In this document: positions 10,972 through 20,690 of the stretch, piece after piece | How the letters are laid out: every line of letters starts with the position of its first letter | How positions within the stretch are numbered: position 1 is the first letter of the stretch | From: Curvularia sp. ZM96 | Taxonomy: Eukaryota > Ascomycota > Dothideomycetes > Pleosporales > Pleosporaceae | Reading direction: 5' to 3' | NCBI GenBank assembly: GCA_022457065.1 | Contig: JAJGBQ010000001.1 | Location: forward strand, 3,658,001 to 3,722,000 | Length of the DNA stretch: 64,000 nt | The notes under the pieces: model-generated | Database searches by the model: none | What the model saw: only the letters and a program-made list of their open reading frames with translations | Told to the model about the DNA's origin: nothing | Translations under genes and position numbers: made by a program

Positions 10972-11116
10972 CCAAGGACCGTGCGGTCTGTCAGAGACCC
11001 AGTTTCTGCCCGAGAGCAGTTACTGAGCTCCATATCTGTAGGCCTCTTCCTCGCGCGAATCCCTGAAAAGAGATACACCGGAGGCGGGGATACGCGAACG
11101 TTCCCTGCAAGACGAT
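10972..11116. repeat. Diverged ~125-bp repeat, copy 1
   Basis: First and longest of four related copies. Shared blocks in order: CCAAGGACCGTGCGGTCTG, TCAGAGAC, then a CATCTTCC-like block (here AGGCCTCTTCC), CTGAAAAG, GGAGGCGGGG and TTCCCTG. Immediately follows the 20-bp hairpin. Confidence 0.55.
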
Positions 11117-11210
11117 GTCTGGCCCCGACGGGCGACGGCTCAACAGCACACACGGACGGACCAATGCGGCGTAGGCGGACCTGATCATGCGGACTTATCC
11201 GGAACATAGG

Positions 11211-11272
11211 CGTACCTGAATGAACGGGCGTACCCGGAGGAAGCAGGCGTACCTGGAGAAGCGGGCGTACCC
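11211..11272. repeat. Minisatellite, 18-19 bp unit
   Basis: Three adjacent units and the start of a fourth begin with CGTAC at 11211, 11229, 11248 and 11266. The pattern is CGTACCTGGAGAAGCGGG with variants. Weaker related units precede it from about 11168. It lies between copies 1 and 2 of the ~125-bp repeat. Confidence 0.7.
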
Positions 11273-11385
11273 TAAAACGAGGCACCAGAGCAGCGACGCT
11301 GAATGGGGGAGGAGGGGTCTGAACTGAACGAAAGCCAAGAAGAACGCCGGGGGGATGGGCGTCCGAGTGTACCTGCAAGCAAAGT

Positions 11386-11513
11386 GCCATGGACCGTACG
11401 GTCTATCAGAGACTTCCGAAGAAGCTCAATATCGCAGGCATCTTCCATACTCATCTTCCTTAAAAGGATGATACTGATGGCGGGGATAAGGCGGGCCTTT
11501 CCCTGACAAGACA
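11386..11513. repeat. Diverged ~125-bp repeat, copy 2
   Basis: Closest to copy 3: a 23-base block at 11425-11447 is identical to 11894-11916. It opens with GCCATGGACCGTACGGTCTA and ends with TTCCCTGACAAGACA. Confidence 0.7.
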
Positions 11514-11748
11514 GGTTCCTCCCGCAAACCATCGTGGGGTGGGTACGAGTACTCTACCTGGCACCAGTGAGGGCGAGCGAGTGTATACACAAGCTCAAGC
11601 CGGAATGGAAAATGAGGACTGCAGCGTTGACAAGCTGGATACCGAATCTCCAATGCGCCAGTATGAAAGGCAAAGTTGCCGCGAACTGAAATAGACAAAA
11701 GATGTCGAAGACGTCCGTCCAAGATTCTTCGAAGGTGCCATCACGTCG

Positions 11749-11775
11749 TTTGACCTGGGCTTCCCACAGGTCAAA
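11749..11775. repeat. Short inverted repeat
   Basis: TTTGACCTG at 11749-11757 and CAGGTCAAA at 11767-11775 form a perfect 9-bp stem around a 9-base spacer, inside the repeat island. Confidence 0.6.
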
Positions 11776-11853
11776 TTAGTAGGCGGTCTCGGGCTGAGCA
11801 TATCGTTTAGACCTGCCAAAGCTTAGAAAGGTGAGCGACGACAGCCAAAGAAC

Positions 11854-11976
11854 GCCATGGACCTGACGGTCTCTCAGAGACTCTCGAAAAAGACTCAATA
11901 TCGCAGGCATCTTCCACACTCGCTGTCTGAAAAGACAACACTGGTGGTGGGGGAACTCCCTTTGACTGACAAGCTG
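11854..11976. repeat. Diverged ~125-bp repeat, copy 3
   Basis: It opens with GCCATGGACCTGACGGTCTC and shares an identical 23-base block with copy 2. The block order is the same in all copies, so they arose by duplication of one unit, not by chance. Confidence 0.7.
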
Positions 11977-12094
11977 CACCTTTCTGCTTCACGCCTCTGG
12001 CGCAGCACGCGCGCAGTACGCGCGATGTCAATCGATGTTGGGCGTCCCATGGGATTTTGCCGGAACAAGGGAAAGCATCCTCGCACGACAATAG

Positions 12095-12216
12095 ACCAAG
12101 GACCAATAGGCCTATCAGAGCACGAGGCTCCACATCTGCTGGCATCTTCCACACGCGACAACCTGAGAAGGTGACACTGGTGGCGGGGCTGCGATAGACG
12201 CTCCCTGACGTGAAGT
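12095..12216. repeat. Diverged ~125-bp repeat, copy 4
   Basis: It opens with ACCAAGGACCAATAGGCCTA and keeps TCAGAGCACGAG, CTGGCATCTTCCACAC, CTGAGAAGG, CACTGGTGGCGGGG and CTCCCTGAC. It is the most diverged from copies 2 and 3. Confidence 0.6.
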
Positions 12217-13072
12217 AGCTGCTCCCTTGTTTACGGCCCGCACGCATCACCTTTGGTGACGACATGACTCACAAAAAGGCTGAGACAAGGTCCTCGCGAG
12301 GTATCGATCGGGGGCGTCGGCTCGTGCGTGTGATCGGCGGGGGTGCTTGTTGCATTCCCTGGAAAGCTGAGGCTTTGTCCGAAGACAGCGCGAAGACGAA
12401 CTCGACAAGAAAGACAAGGTGTTCAGGAAGATGTAAAAACAATCGTGGCGGAAACAAGAAAGGAAAGTTTGCACGGTAGAGTTGAGAGCGGAGGGGCTGG
12501 GCCAGGGATCTTGTGCTGTAAGAGCAAACACGCCGTTTGCTGGTCACGTGCCGGTGAAAGTAAGCTGCCGAGTGACGGTGAGCCGTCGAGTGAGCTGTGA
12601 GCTAGCGCCGGTGACACTCCCGGCATGGATGCTAGACGCCAGTAAACGGCACCACGAATCAAAATCATAATAGGAAATGGGGAATACCAAGATACTCTTC
12701 ATAGAGACGGTGAAGTCAACCATGATTCCGTTCCACATCCGGCCTTGCACGGCCAGTGCAGGGACAAACCATCAGTCCCCAAACCCGAGACGAACACTGG
12801 CGCTAAATCGAGCTGTGAGCACGGCGACCTTGAATGCTCCTCGTATACTGAGGAGCCATCGTTAGACGGAAGGTATATGGCCTAAGCTGCAGTTGCAAAG
12901 CTAGTTGAGTTCGTCCTTGGGCGAGTCGTAGCCGGAATGTGGAGGGTAACATGACTGTCTCAGCCTGTCGTCTCGCTTCGAAATTTACCTAGAGGTGCCG
13001 ACCGGACAAAATGGATCGAAATATCCCAAACCTTGGCAACGCATGTCCGGTCGTCGGTTCACTAGTCGGTGT
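12217..13072. other. Intergenic region right of the repeat island
   Basis: About 0.86 kb without a supportable gene. Overlapping short frames at 12247-12670 are mutually exclusive and lack motifs. The right end should carry the 3' UTR of the WD40 gene. Confidence 0.4.
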
Positions 13073-14316
13073 CTAATCGCTATCTTCTAGGAGCGCAGCC
13101 AGCTCCTCTTCTTCCTCCAAAGTCATCAGACCCTCTTTTTGCACTGGTTCCTTTTCTGTCTCTTGGCCAAGTCGCTCTTTCTCAGCTTCTTCGATAGCCT
13201 TGGCGAGCTCCTGCAGCTTCAGGCTCCACTGCCTCACAGTGGCGTCGATGCTGACGCTAATCAAACGCTGTCCCATCAAGACAAGTCCCGTAACCTCTTC
13301 AAAATGCCCACTGAAGGTGTGGTGCAATCTGCCGCTAGCCCTCTCCCATACGCGGATCTCTTCATCCCTGCATGCTGTGATTATCCATCCACCAGCTTCA
13401 TCAACCACGACATCGCGGACAAAATCAGGGTGTTCAAATTGGGAATCCTCCTCCCATTCTCGGCCTCTAGATAGACACCTCGTAGTCTTATCTGCTGATG
13501 CCGTCCATAGATCACCGTCAGAGTCGAAACGTAGTGCGTCAATGCTGGTCTCGTGGGCAATGATTGGTGATGGCTGGATTTCGGAAGCGGCGGAGTATCC
13601 AATTTGCCAACGTCTGATTTCGCGATCACTGCCAGCACTGAATACGATGACGGTGTCCTTGCCAGGCTCGTAGTCAAACGGATCTAGCGCAAGAGCCAGG
13701 ATGCCCCGCGTGTGTCCCTTAAGAGTGTGTAGCTTCGTCCCCACAGCAACATCCCACACTATGATGGTCGCATCTTGAGAGGCAGAGACTAGAATCTCTT
13801 TTCCCTTGACGGTGAAGGATATTATGGTCTTGACGAAATCGCTGTGGCCCTGAAAGCGAGTGGAAGGCTTTCTGGAGGAGAGTGACCAGGACCATATGGA
13901 CTTGTCCCAGCAGCCTGCAAACAGCGTGCCAGATGTGGGCGATACAGCGACAGATGTCAAGGGTGCGGTCGGACCGGTAAAGGTGGCAACGACTTTACTC
14001 GTCTGTGCAGAGAGCAGTTAGTGACTGTGATGCATAGGCCTTAGAGCTCATGTCTGACCGACTTCAATGTTGATGTGCTTCACGCTGCCCGCAGCCTCAG
14101 CTGCGTAGACATGGTTCTCATTCTGGGGGTCTGCAATGACGGCGAGGATCTTGGATGGAAGCTTGGTGGGGTTGCCCTTGGAGTTCTTGGACTTGGCAGC
14201 CTTGCGAGCCGTCTCCTCAAGGGCCGAGCTATAGCATATCAGCCAGGTTTGAGTGACATGATGCAAGATCCGTACGTCGTTTGAAAGTAATGACCTGGGT
14301 CGTTGGAGCGCGACAT
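13073..14316 (-). CDS. WD40 repeat protein
   Basis: Three exons, 14316-14276, 14228-14063 and 14002-13073, encode 378 aa. Introns are 47 nt (donor GTACGG) and 60 nt (donor GTCGGT, a weak but in-frame donor; an alternative using GTCAGA with a later acceptor gives a slightly different junction). The protein is a chain of WD repeats: FAGCWDKSIWSWSL, LVSASQDATIIVWDV, VFSAGSDREIRRWQI, LWTASADKTTRC, IITACRDEEIRVWE and LISVSIDATVRQWSL. Together with the N-terminal VYAAEAAGSVKHINIE strand, these could close a seven-bladed propeller. Such propellers are protein-interaction platforms. The C-terminus is a short Glu-rich tail (LEEEEELAALLEDSD). No specific orthologue is recognised. The very short first exon (MSRSNDPGHYFQT) is supported by the reading frame it restores. 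Confidence 0.85.
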
Positions 14317-14863
14317 GTTTATAAGAAGGGAGGAAGCGGTGACACCTGACAGCTGGGCGGGTCGAGTTGGGCATGTGAGCTGATGGCCCCACTGGTATGA
14401 CTCCATGGGCGGCCAATGAGAGGGGGAGCCGACTTGGCGGCAATGGTGGCACAGAAGCGTTGGCAATAGGGGCAAATCGGCTTTCTTTCTGGCATTTTTG
14501 CTATTGGATCATCATTCAAGCATGGATTGTAGTATTAAGATATTTGTTTATGTATTGAATGAAGATGAACCAAACACCGCAGATCATTATACAAAGGAAA
14601 TTTCGTGAGTCATGTGTCCGAGCAGTGAAGCCCCATCTGTAATACGGTCATGCCGTCATTAAGTCGTAAAATGCGTCGTCGTAAGAGTGAGGCGGTTATG
14701 CGTAACACGCCCATCATAACACTCTGTAAGGGGGATATCTCAAACAGACATTCCAGCAAGTCATTACTTTTTGTGAAACCTTCGGTTTCACAATGTGCGC
14801 CGAGAGACCGAATCTTCGATGCAATCATAAAATCGTAAATGCGGGTGCACGTGTACAAGGTCG
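14317..14863. other. Intergenic region between WD40 and Byr4 genes
   Basis: The WD40 promoter and Byr4 3' UTR lie here. No coding signal or repeat noticed apart from short frames without motifs. Confidence 0.4.
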
Positions 14864-17565
14864 TTAGAAGGTGGGACCGCCAGCAGACGCGCTGGCGGCA
14901 AAGTCGCGAATCGCCCATCGCCATCCGCCCCTCTGTTCGCCGTTGTCGCGAAGGCCGCCAACCCAGCCTTCGACTCGACGGCGCCAGATGGATTCTTCGT
15001 CGCGTTGACGGCGGATGAAACTGGGACCGACGTCGAACTCTTCGCCTACAAAGGCGGGATCATCAGGATTTGGCGTGCCAGTACCGCTCATGCCATTGCC
15101 GCCGGCGACACTCTCGTTGTCTTTCAAGTCTTCGAGGCCAGCAAAAGGATCCTCGTCCTCATCGGCCTCGGAAGGAGAGCGAACGTCGTTGCTTGGCCGA
15201 GGGGCTTTGAGCCAGGTCATCTTGACGGGATCAAACACCATGCGGCCCTCGTATTGCACGCTCCGAGGCACCGAAATCTGCGATATCAAGGCAGGTCGAG
15301 GTGGGGATGGTGCTGGCGCTGGTGCCAGTGGCTGGCTCAGCTTCGCTGCCCGTGCCGAGAAGCTTCTGTGTGCCTGAGCGGCATGGATAGAAGAGAGTGC
15401 TGTGTGAGACATGGAATGGGAACGATCGTGTGGGCGGCCCGTGTGATTAGACGGAGGCGCAAAGGTTGGTGTACTGGCTGTCGTTAAAGCAAGGGTAGTG
15501 GTAGAAGTATTAGGGTGAGAAAAGGAAACGAGTGCTTCCTCGTTGCCTTCCCAGCGCTGTAGGGTAGGGTTATAAGTCATGCCTTTTTCGTCTACGTAGT
15601 GGTCAGTAGGGACTGGATCGCCATGGTGAAGGGTGCCATACTATATGCGTGAGGTTGGGTCATCTGGCGAATCAAGTGAGGTTTCTGCCCCGTGCCTTTC
15701 TTTTTCTGAGCAGTCGGGCTGGAATGAGGGCTGCGTGCAGCCACTTGAGCAGCCCAGCTAACAGGCCTTTGGGTAACGGAGCCATCTGCTCGTGACCTTG
15801 TACCTGCCAATCGCTGCTCTCGTGCATTCCTACTTGCAGCGGTGTCTCGGGCAAATCGGGGGGTGTTGTCCATCTTGGGCGGACTCCGCGGGGTCTGAGG
15901 CTGAGGGGTTGCCATGCGGTCCGGCATTGGCAGACGTGAGTTGCTAGGTTGGGTGCGTAGAGATTTGTTGCTGGCAACATTACGTGGGACCTTTTCGAAC
16001 TGCTTCTCCTTGGTCGCTGAGGTGGGGAGGTCGTCAAACATGTCAAGCTCGTGGCCATCGCCGAAGTTTCTCTTGCGCTGGGGTTGCGTTAACTTTCTCG
16101 GAGGCGGGTGACGTGCGAGTGCAGAGGGCGCCAGATCGCGTCTGACGCTTGCACGGCTCGGTGTTTCGTTCTGGTGTCCCGATGAACGAGAGTGAGACCG
16201 CATCCCAGGAGAGAGGGGTCGACGAGGGTCCGAGTCGCGACGGAGATGAGTTTGGGAGGTGCTCTTAGCCATGACGTGATGTGATTGAGAGGAAGGGCCG
16301 CCAGCAGGGATAAATGGCATGCGAGGTGGCTGGCTCGAGTTTATGTTGCGGAGCACGGGAGCAGAACGCTTAGCACGGAGGAGCTGTGCACTGGTAGTGG
16401 TAGGCATGGTTCTGGTTGACTTGTTCGAGGCCGAGGCACCAGTTTCGTAGACGGGAGTTAGCCTGGTCCGGCTGGAGATGGACGGCAGTGGTCTAGGGAT
16501 CCGCGACGTGGTAGGTCGGTCAGTAAAAGTGAGAGTAGCTGCAGGACGAGCAGCATGTGATGTGCTGGTCTTGGTGGCAGGCTTCTTGACGACGATGTTC
16601 TTATTCAAGGTAAGCTTCTGGCTATCGAGGATATCGGCTCCGCCAAAGTCGAAGCCCTCTTCGAAATCCTCCTCTGGCTCAGCAGCCGGTCTGGGCTTTG
16701 GCGATGGAGCCTTGGGGCTACCCCTGGGGCTACCTAGTGGTGAGAACAGAGCAGGACCAGCGATGGGTGACAATGGCGGGTCTTCGGTGGGATAGGACGT
16801 AGGTGGTGGTGGTGCTGGGGCAGACGTTGGCCCCACATGGAGTGGTGGGAGGAGGGATGGCTCGAGAGCACGCTGTGCTGGGTCCTGTTGGTGTTGCTGC
16901 TCACCCTTTTTGAGCTTCTCGAGGCGGGCGCAAAAGTCCATGGGTTCGGAGGGCAGGACAAGACCACCCAGGTCGTCGTCTTCACTCTCCATGGTCATGC
17001 AGCTACCCAAGCTAGGGCTCATGGCAGACACGGAAGAGCTGCGGGCGCCACGGGTAGCCTGACGCGTGCCTGCAAAGCGGATTCCCAACGATCCCTCGCC
17101 CCAGTCGAGGTCATCGTCGTTGTCGTCGGCAGGCGTGCGTGGCACCGGTGGCTTGAGCTTCAGTCCTTCAGCATTGGCGGGGAGCTCGAGATCGTTGCCC
17201 CAGTCGTCATCGACGTTCATCTGCTTGGTCGACTTCTTTTTCCCCAGCCTCTTGATGGAGCCCCCTAGTAGAGCGGACGAGGGCACGTTGGCGGGAATGG
17301 GGATGCCAGCTTGCTTCGCGGCCGAGGTGATTGCCGAAGCGTTAGTTGCCTGGTCGTCGGGCGAGATGAGGAACTGCCAGTCGTCCTGGGACTCTGATTC
17401 GGAGCGGACGCTCATGCGCGAGGAGAGCGAGTGGACGGTCGAGTTCTTGAAGAGCAGGCCGTCGGAGCGGTCGTCGAAGTCGCCATCGTCCCACGACTCG
17501 AGTCGAGAGCTGTTGGACGAGATGGAGGCGATGCGCGCCGCGAAAGAGCGGTTGTTGGCCGCCAT
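14864..17565 (-). CDS. byr4: Byr4/Bfa1-type septation (SIN/MEN) GAP scaffold
   Basis: Exons 17565-15642 and 15591-14864 encode 883 aa, with a 50-nt intron (GTATGG...GTAG) joining TQPHAY to NEKGMTYNP. In yeasts Bfa1/Byr4 pairs with the TBC protein Bub2/Cdc16 to inactivate the GTPase Tem1/Spg1, restraining cytokinesis at the spindle pole body. Family-like segments: ESWDDGDFDD near the N-terminus, DDWGNDLELP, LDWGEGSLGIRFAGT, DLGGLVLPSEPMDFCARL, then a long Ser/Pro/Arg-rich disordered middle. The C-terminal conserved block carries YNPTLQRWEGNE, YEGRMVFDPVKMTWLKAP and VGEEFDVGPSFIRRQRDEE. The open frame extends upstream to 17802, but MAANNRSF at 17565 is the likely start because upstream sequence is low-complexity and lies in a divergent promoter. 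Identification rests on motif memory, not a search. Confidence 0.85.
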
Positions 17566-18278
17566 GCTCGGGGGGCAGCGCGAAAAACCGCAATTACGTG
17601 TTGTCGTGTCTGAGTGCAGGATCTTCGGGCAACGAGCAGGAGGTTGGGGGTGGGCCGCGAAGGTGGTCACTGGTCTGGCAGGTTCCTGCAGCACAAGCGA
17701 CCCAAGCGAGGCAGGCGGTGGGCAGGTCGAGGAAGGCCCGCTCGGTGGCCCGCACGCTAGACACGCGTGCCCGAATGCTAGCACGCTTGCGGCACTTGGC
17801 ACAAGGAAAAAATGCTAAAGGACAACAAGAGCCAACGAGCGTGAAGCGGCAGTCTGTCGTCCCCCCGCTGCTCGCTGCGACACGCACGCCTACATATATG
17901 CACACCACTCGCCCCTGAGCCTTGCCAAAGGGCCCTCCTGGTGGCGTGCCCCGTGTCCAGGACGGATGCCTGGCCAACACGCAAACACTAAACCCTAACC
18001 ATGCCCGCTCGGCGGAGGCTGCCTGCGTGCTATGGAACACAGGGTCGCCTCTGTCGCTCGCAATATAAACTCGACGGCCCTGCTGTCTCACCACGCTCCT
18101 CAATTAACTCAATTCACTACCGTTTCAACATATCATAAAACAATCGGCGCCCAGTCCAAGTCCCTGGGGCTGTTCAGGAGGACCCGCTCTGATCCCCGCC
18201 CCTGCAAGTGCAAGCGTGCAAACCTGCCCTACCGGCTAGCTTCCCGCCGTACCGCCGAGCCTTGCACATCACTGAGCA
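17566..18278. promoter_or_regulatory. Divergent promoter of byr4 and XRCC4-like gene
   Basis: About 0.7 kb separates the two start codons, so both promoters must lie here. It includes AAACCCTAACC at 17990-18000, identical to the core telobox, and a CAATATAAA-like element at 18060. Nothing else beyond GC-rich sequence is evident. Confidence 0.45.
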
Positions 18279-19546
18279 ATGTCCAGCCGCTACATCGTGC
18301 CCGTCCACCCTGCCGACGGGCGCGGGGAAGCAGTCGTCATCGAGGTGCTGCGCGAGGGCAGCCATCCGCTCGACGTCAGGCTTGTCGGCTGCGAGGGCGA
18401 GAGCCCATATGTCACCTCTAGTAAGCCCACGCCCGACGCAGGTGCACTGCTCATCTCCTAACCCCGGTCCCAGTTCGGCATAGTAATCTGGCGGAATTGA
18501 GGCTCAAGTTCAAAGGGACCGATAGCGAGTGGGCGACCATCTTGTCTCATTTCCTGTTGATGAAACAGCCTGAAATAGAAGACGCCCATCTGCTGCATGG
18601 CGTCTGTATGGTCTACACCTTAAAGAACGGAGCGCTCGAGATATCCTTTCGCCAGGACGTTCAAACCATAAAGGTGAGCTAGTGCCACGGAACTGACAAA
18701 ACTGGCCTAACGCGTGCAGGTCACCTTGGGCGAAATCATCCTCCCTCAGGACGATGAGTTCGAGTTCAATCCGTTCGAGTGGGCACGGGCTTCGGCCATG
18801 GCACACACGCAGACACTGCAGCAAATGGCCGAACTCCAGGCCCGGGTTCGCAGCGAGCAACGGACAACTGCCAAGCTCAATGCCCAGCTGGACGAATTCA
18901 TCAAAACTAAGAATGACGCCGAGGCTGTCATGCTGCGGCAGTTCATGGCGTTGCTGAATGAGAAGAAGCGGAAGATTAGGGACCAGAACCGTCTCCTGGC
19001 CGGCGCAACGCTTGGCCAGCCGTCACGTATGTCAGTCTGGTGTCCACTATGTATTTGCAAGACTGACTTCGTATTGCAGCAGCCGCTGTTCAGTCGACAA
19101 CAGGAGATATCAGGACACGCAAGGCAGGCGCGTCACGCACATATAAGCGCAAAGCTTCCTCACAAGCGGCGGAGTCAAGCCCTGTGGCAGATTCCGCGTC
19201 AGCATCAAACAGCGACCAGATGGAGATAGACCAAGCAAAGGCCGAAGAACGAGACGAAGAAGAGATGCCAGAGCCCGTAACACCAGAGCAGTCCGATGAT
19301 GAAACGGACGAGCAAAGTGACTCTGCGCCACAGGCGAGAACACAGTCACCCGAAACACTTGGGGTCGGTTCTATCGTTGCACAAAGTTCCGCAGAGGAAG
19401 GCGCAGAGACGAAAGGGGTTCCGCCACCACGAGTGCTGCCGTTTAGCAAACAGCCAATGGCAACACGAAGCAGGAATGCAACAAAACAGCCTTCACGGGC
19501 AACAGGCCACAGCGAGGACGACGAGACAGACGACGAGGAGTTGTGA
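18279..19546 (+). CDS. XRCC4-like non-homologous end-joining protein
   Basis: Four exons, 18279-18420, 18474-18673, 18720-19026 and 19080-19546, encode 371 aa; introns are 53, 46 and 53 nt. The N-terminal ~120 residues form a beta-rich head, with FKGTDSEWATIL and LLHGVCMVYTLKNGALEISF recalling XRCC4 heads. A long helix follows (about 130-215), with heptad-like QQMAELQARVRSEQ and KLNAQLDEFIKTKNDAEAVM. The tail (216-371) is acidic, Ser-rich and probably disordered, with KRKASS as a possible nuclear signal. This head-stalk-tail plan is that of XRCC4/Lif1, which dimerises through the stalk and holds DNA ligase IV. The last 150 residues lack known motifs. The call is from architecture and partial sequence recall; XLF/PAXX relatives are alternatives. 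It diverges from byr4. Confidence 0.68.
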
Positions 19547-20690
19547 CCGTCCATACCCGTGCTGGCATGAATACTCGGTTGGAGAAACGACACGTTGCCC
19601 GACACATAACGGCCATGTAACAGATGTACGGGGAGACTGCCAAACCAAGGGGTGAACAAGGACTTTCCACGAGGCACTCCTGGTTGTGTTGGATGGCGTT
19701 GGAGAAGGCCGTTTGCGTCCTGGGTGTCTTAGTAAGTCGACAGCAAGGGCCAGCCCTGCAAGTCGCGTGCGTCGGCCGGGAGGATCCTTGCGCACTGACG
19801 ACTGGAAAAACAACTGCAGCAACAACAATAACAAGAATACCGTCAACTCTGCTGCTGCGCATGGGTTGCGCGCGTGTGTGATGTTGAAAAGTATGTCGTG
19901 CGTCGTGCCCGGGTAGATCTGCGTGGCGTGTATATTTAGCAGTCGGCACTTATGTCGTATGTGCCTACATATGGGTGCGTGCAGGTCGGCTAGCGATTGA
20001 TGTCATGTGCGGACCATGGTCTAGGGCAGTGGGGGACGGCAGACAAAGGCAGATAGGGACCTAGGATGAAAGCGAACAGACAACCCAAGCGCGGCCGTGT
20101 TTGTGCTGCCATGGCACGCGAAGCCGCGTGCTGTGCCCGAGCTGAGAGGATGCAATGGCGCACGCCTAAAGCGATCTGCGGGTGATGCGGTGTTGGAGCG
20201 TGCGTGGAGGCTTCAAGCCAGCTGAGGTCGCGCGCCCATGTCACCCTGGTGCCAAGACATCTCTCTCGCTGCTCACCCCAGCGCTGTCGCAACCACCAAA
20301 TCGCCCGTCTTGCGCCCTCACGCCCACCGTCGCGGCCCTCGCCCTCACCCGGGGCCCCACCAATCGCTCATTCACGCCAGGCCGGTCCCCAGCTACCAGC
20401 GCCAGCACCATTGGCGACGTGACAGCCGGTGCGGCTCCTCGTACAACATCCTCAACCACGCAACCATCGGTGCCCATGCGCGCTGCCTAGCAAGCCACGC
20501 CTTCACTCACCTGCTGCTCGCGCCATTCACCCTCCCTTTGGCCGCTCACTGCATCCTCGACCCCGCTGGAGCGCTCCGCCTAATGCTCCTCCACTCCCAC
20601 ACGTCGTTGCCCTGCACTTATCGCCGCCCGCCTGCGACTCTTTCACTACACGCGCCGCCCCACGCCACCAATCGCCCGAGCTAGCACGCC
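19547..20690. other. Intergenic region
   Basis: About 1.1 kb between two plus-strand genes. It contains a short AAC-rich stretch near 19810-19845 and, from 20240, a C-rich pyrimidine region that probably belongs to the promoter and 5' leader of the next gene. No supportable gene. Confidence 0.4.

Noticed and set aside
17566..17802. Upstream extension of the Byr4 frame
   Set aside because: It is low-complexity, overlaps the divergent promoter, and MAANNRSF at 17565 is a plausible conserved-type start.
17990..18000. Possible telomere repeat
   Set aside because: Only about 1.5 units are present, far too short for a telomere or interstitial telomeric tract.
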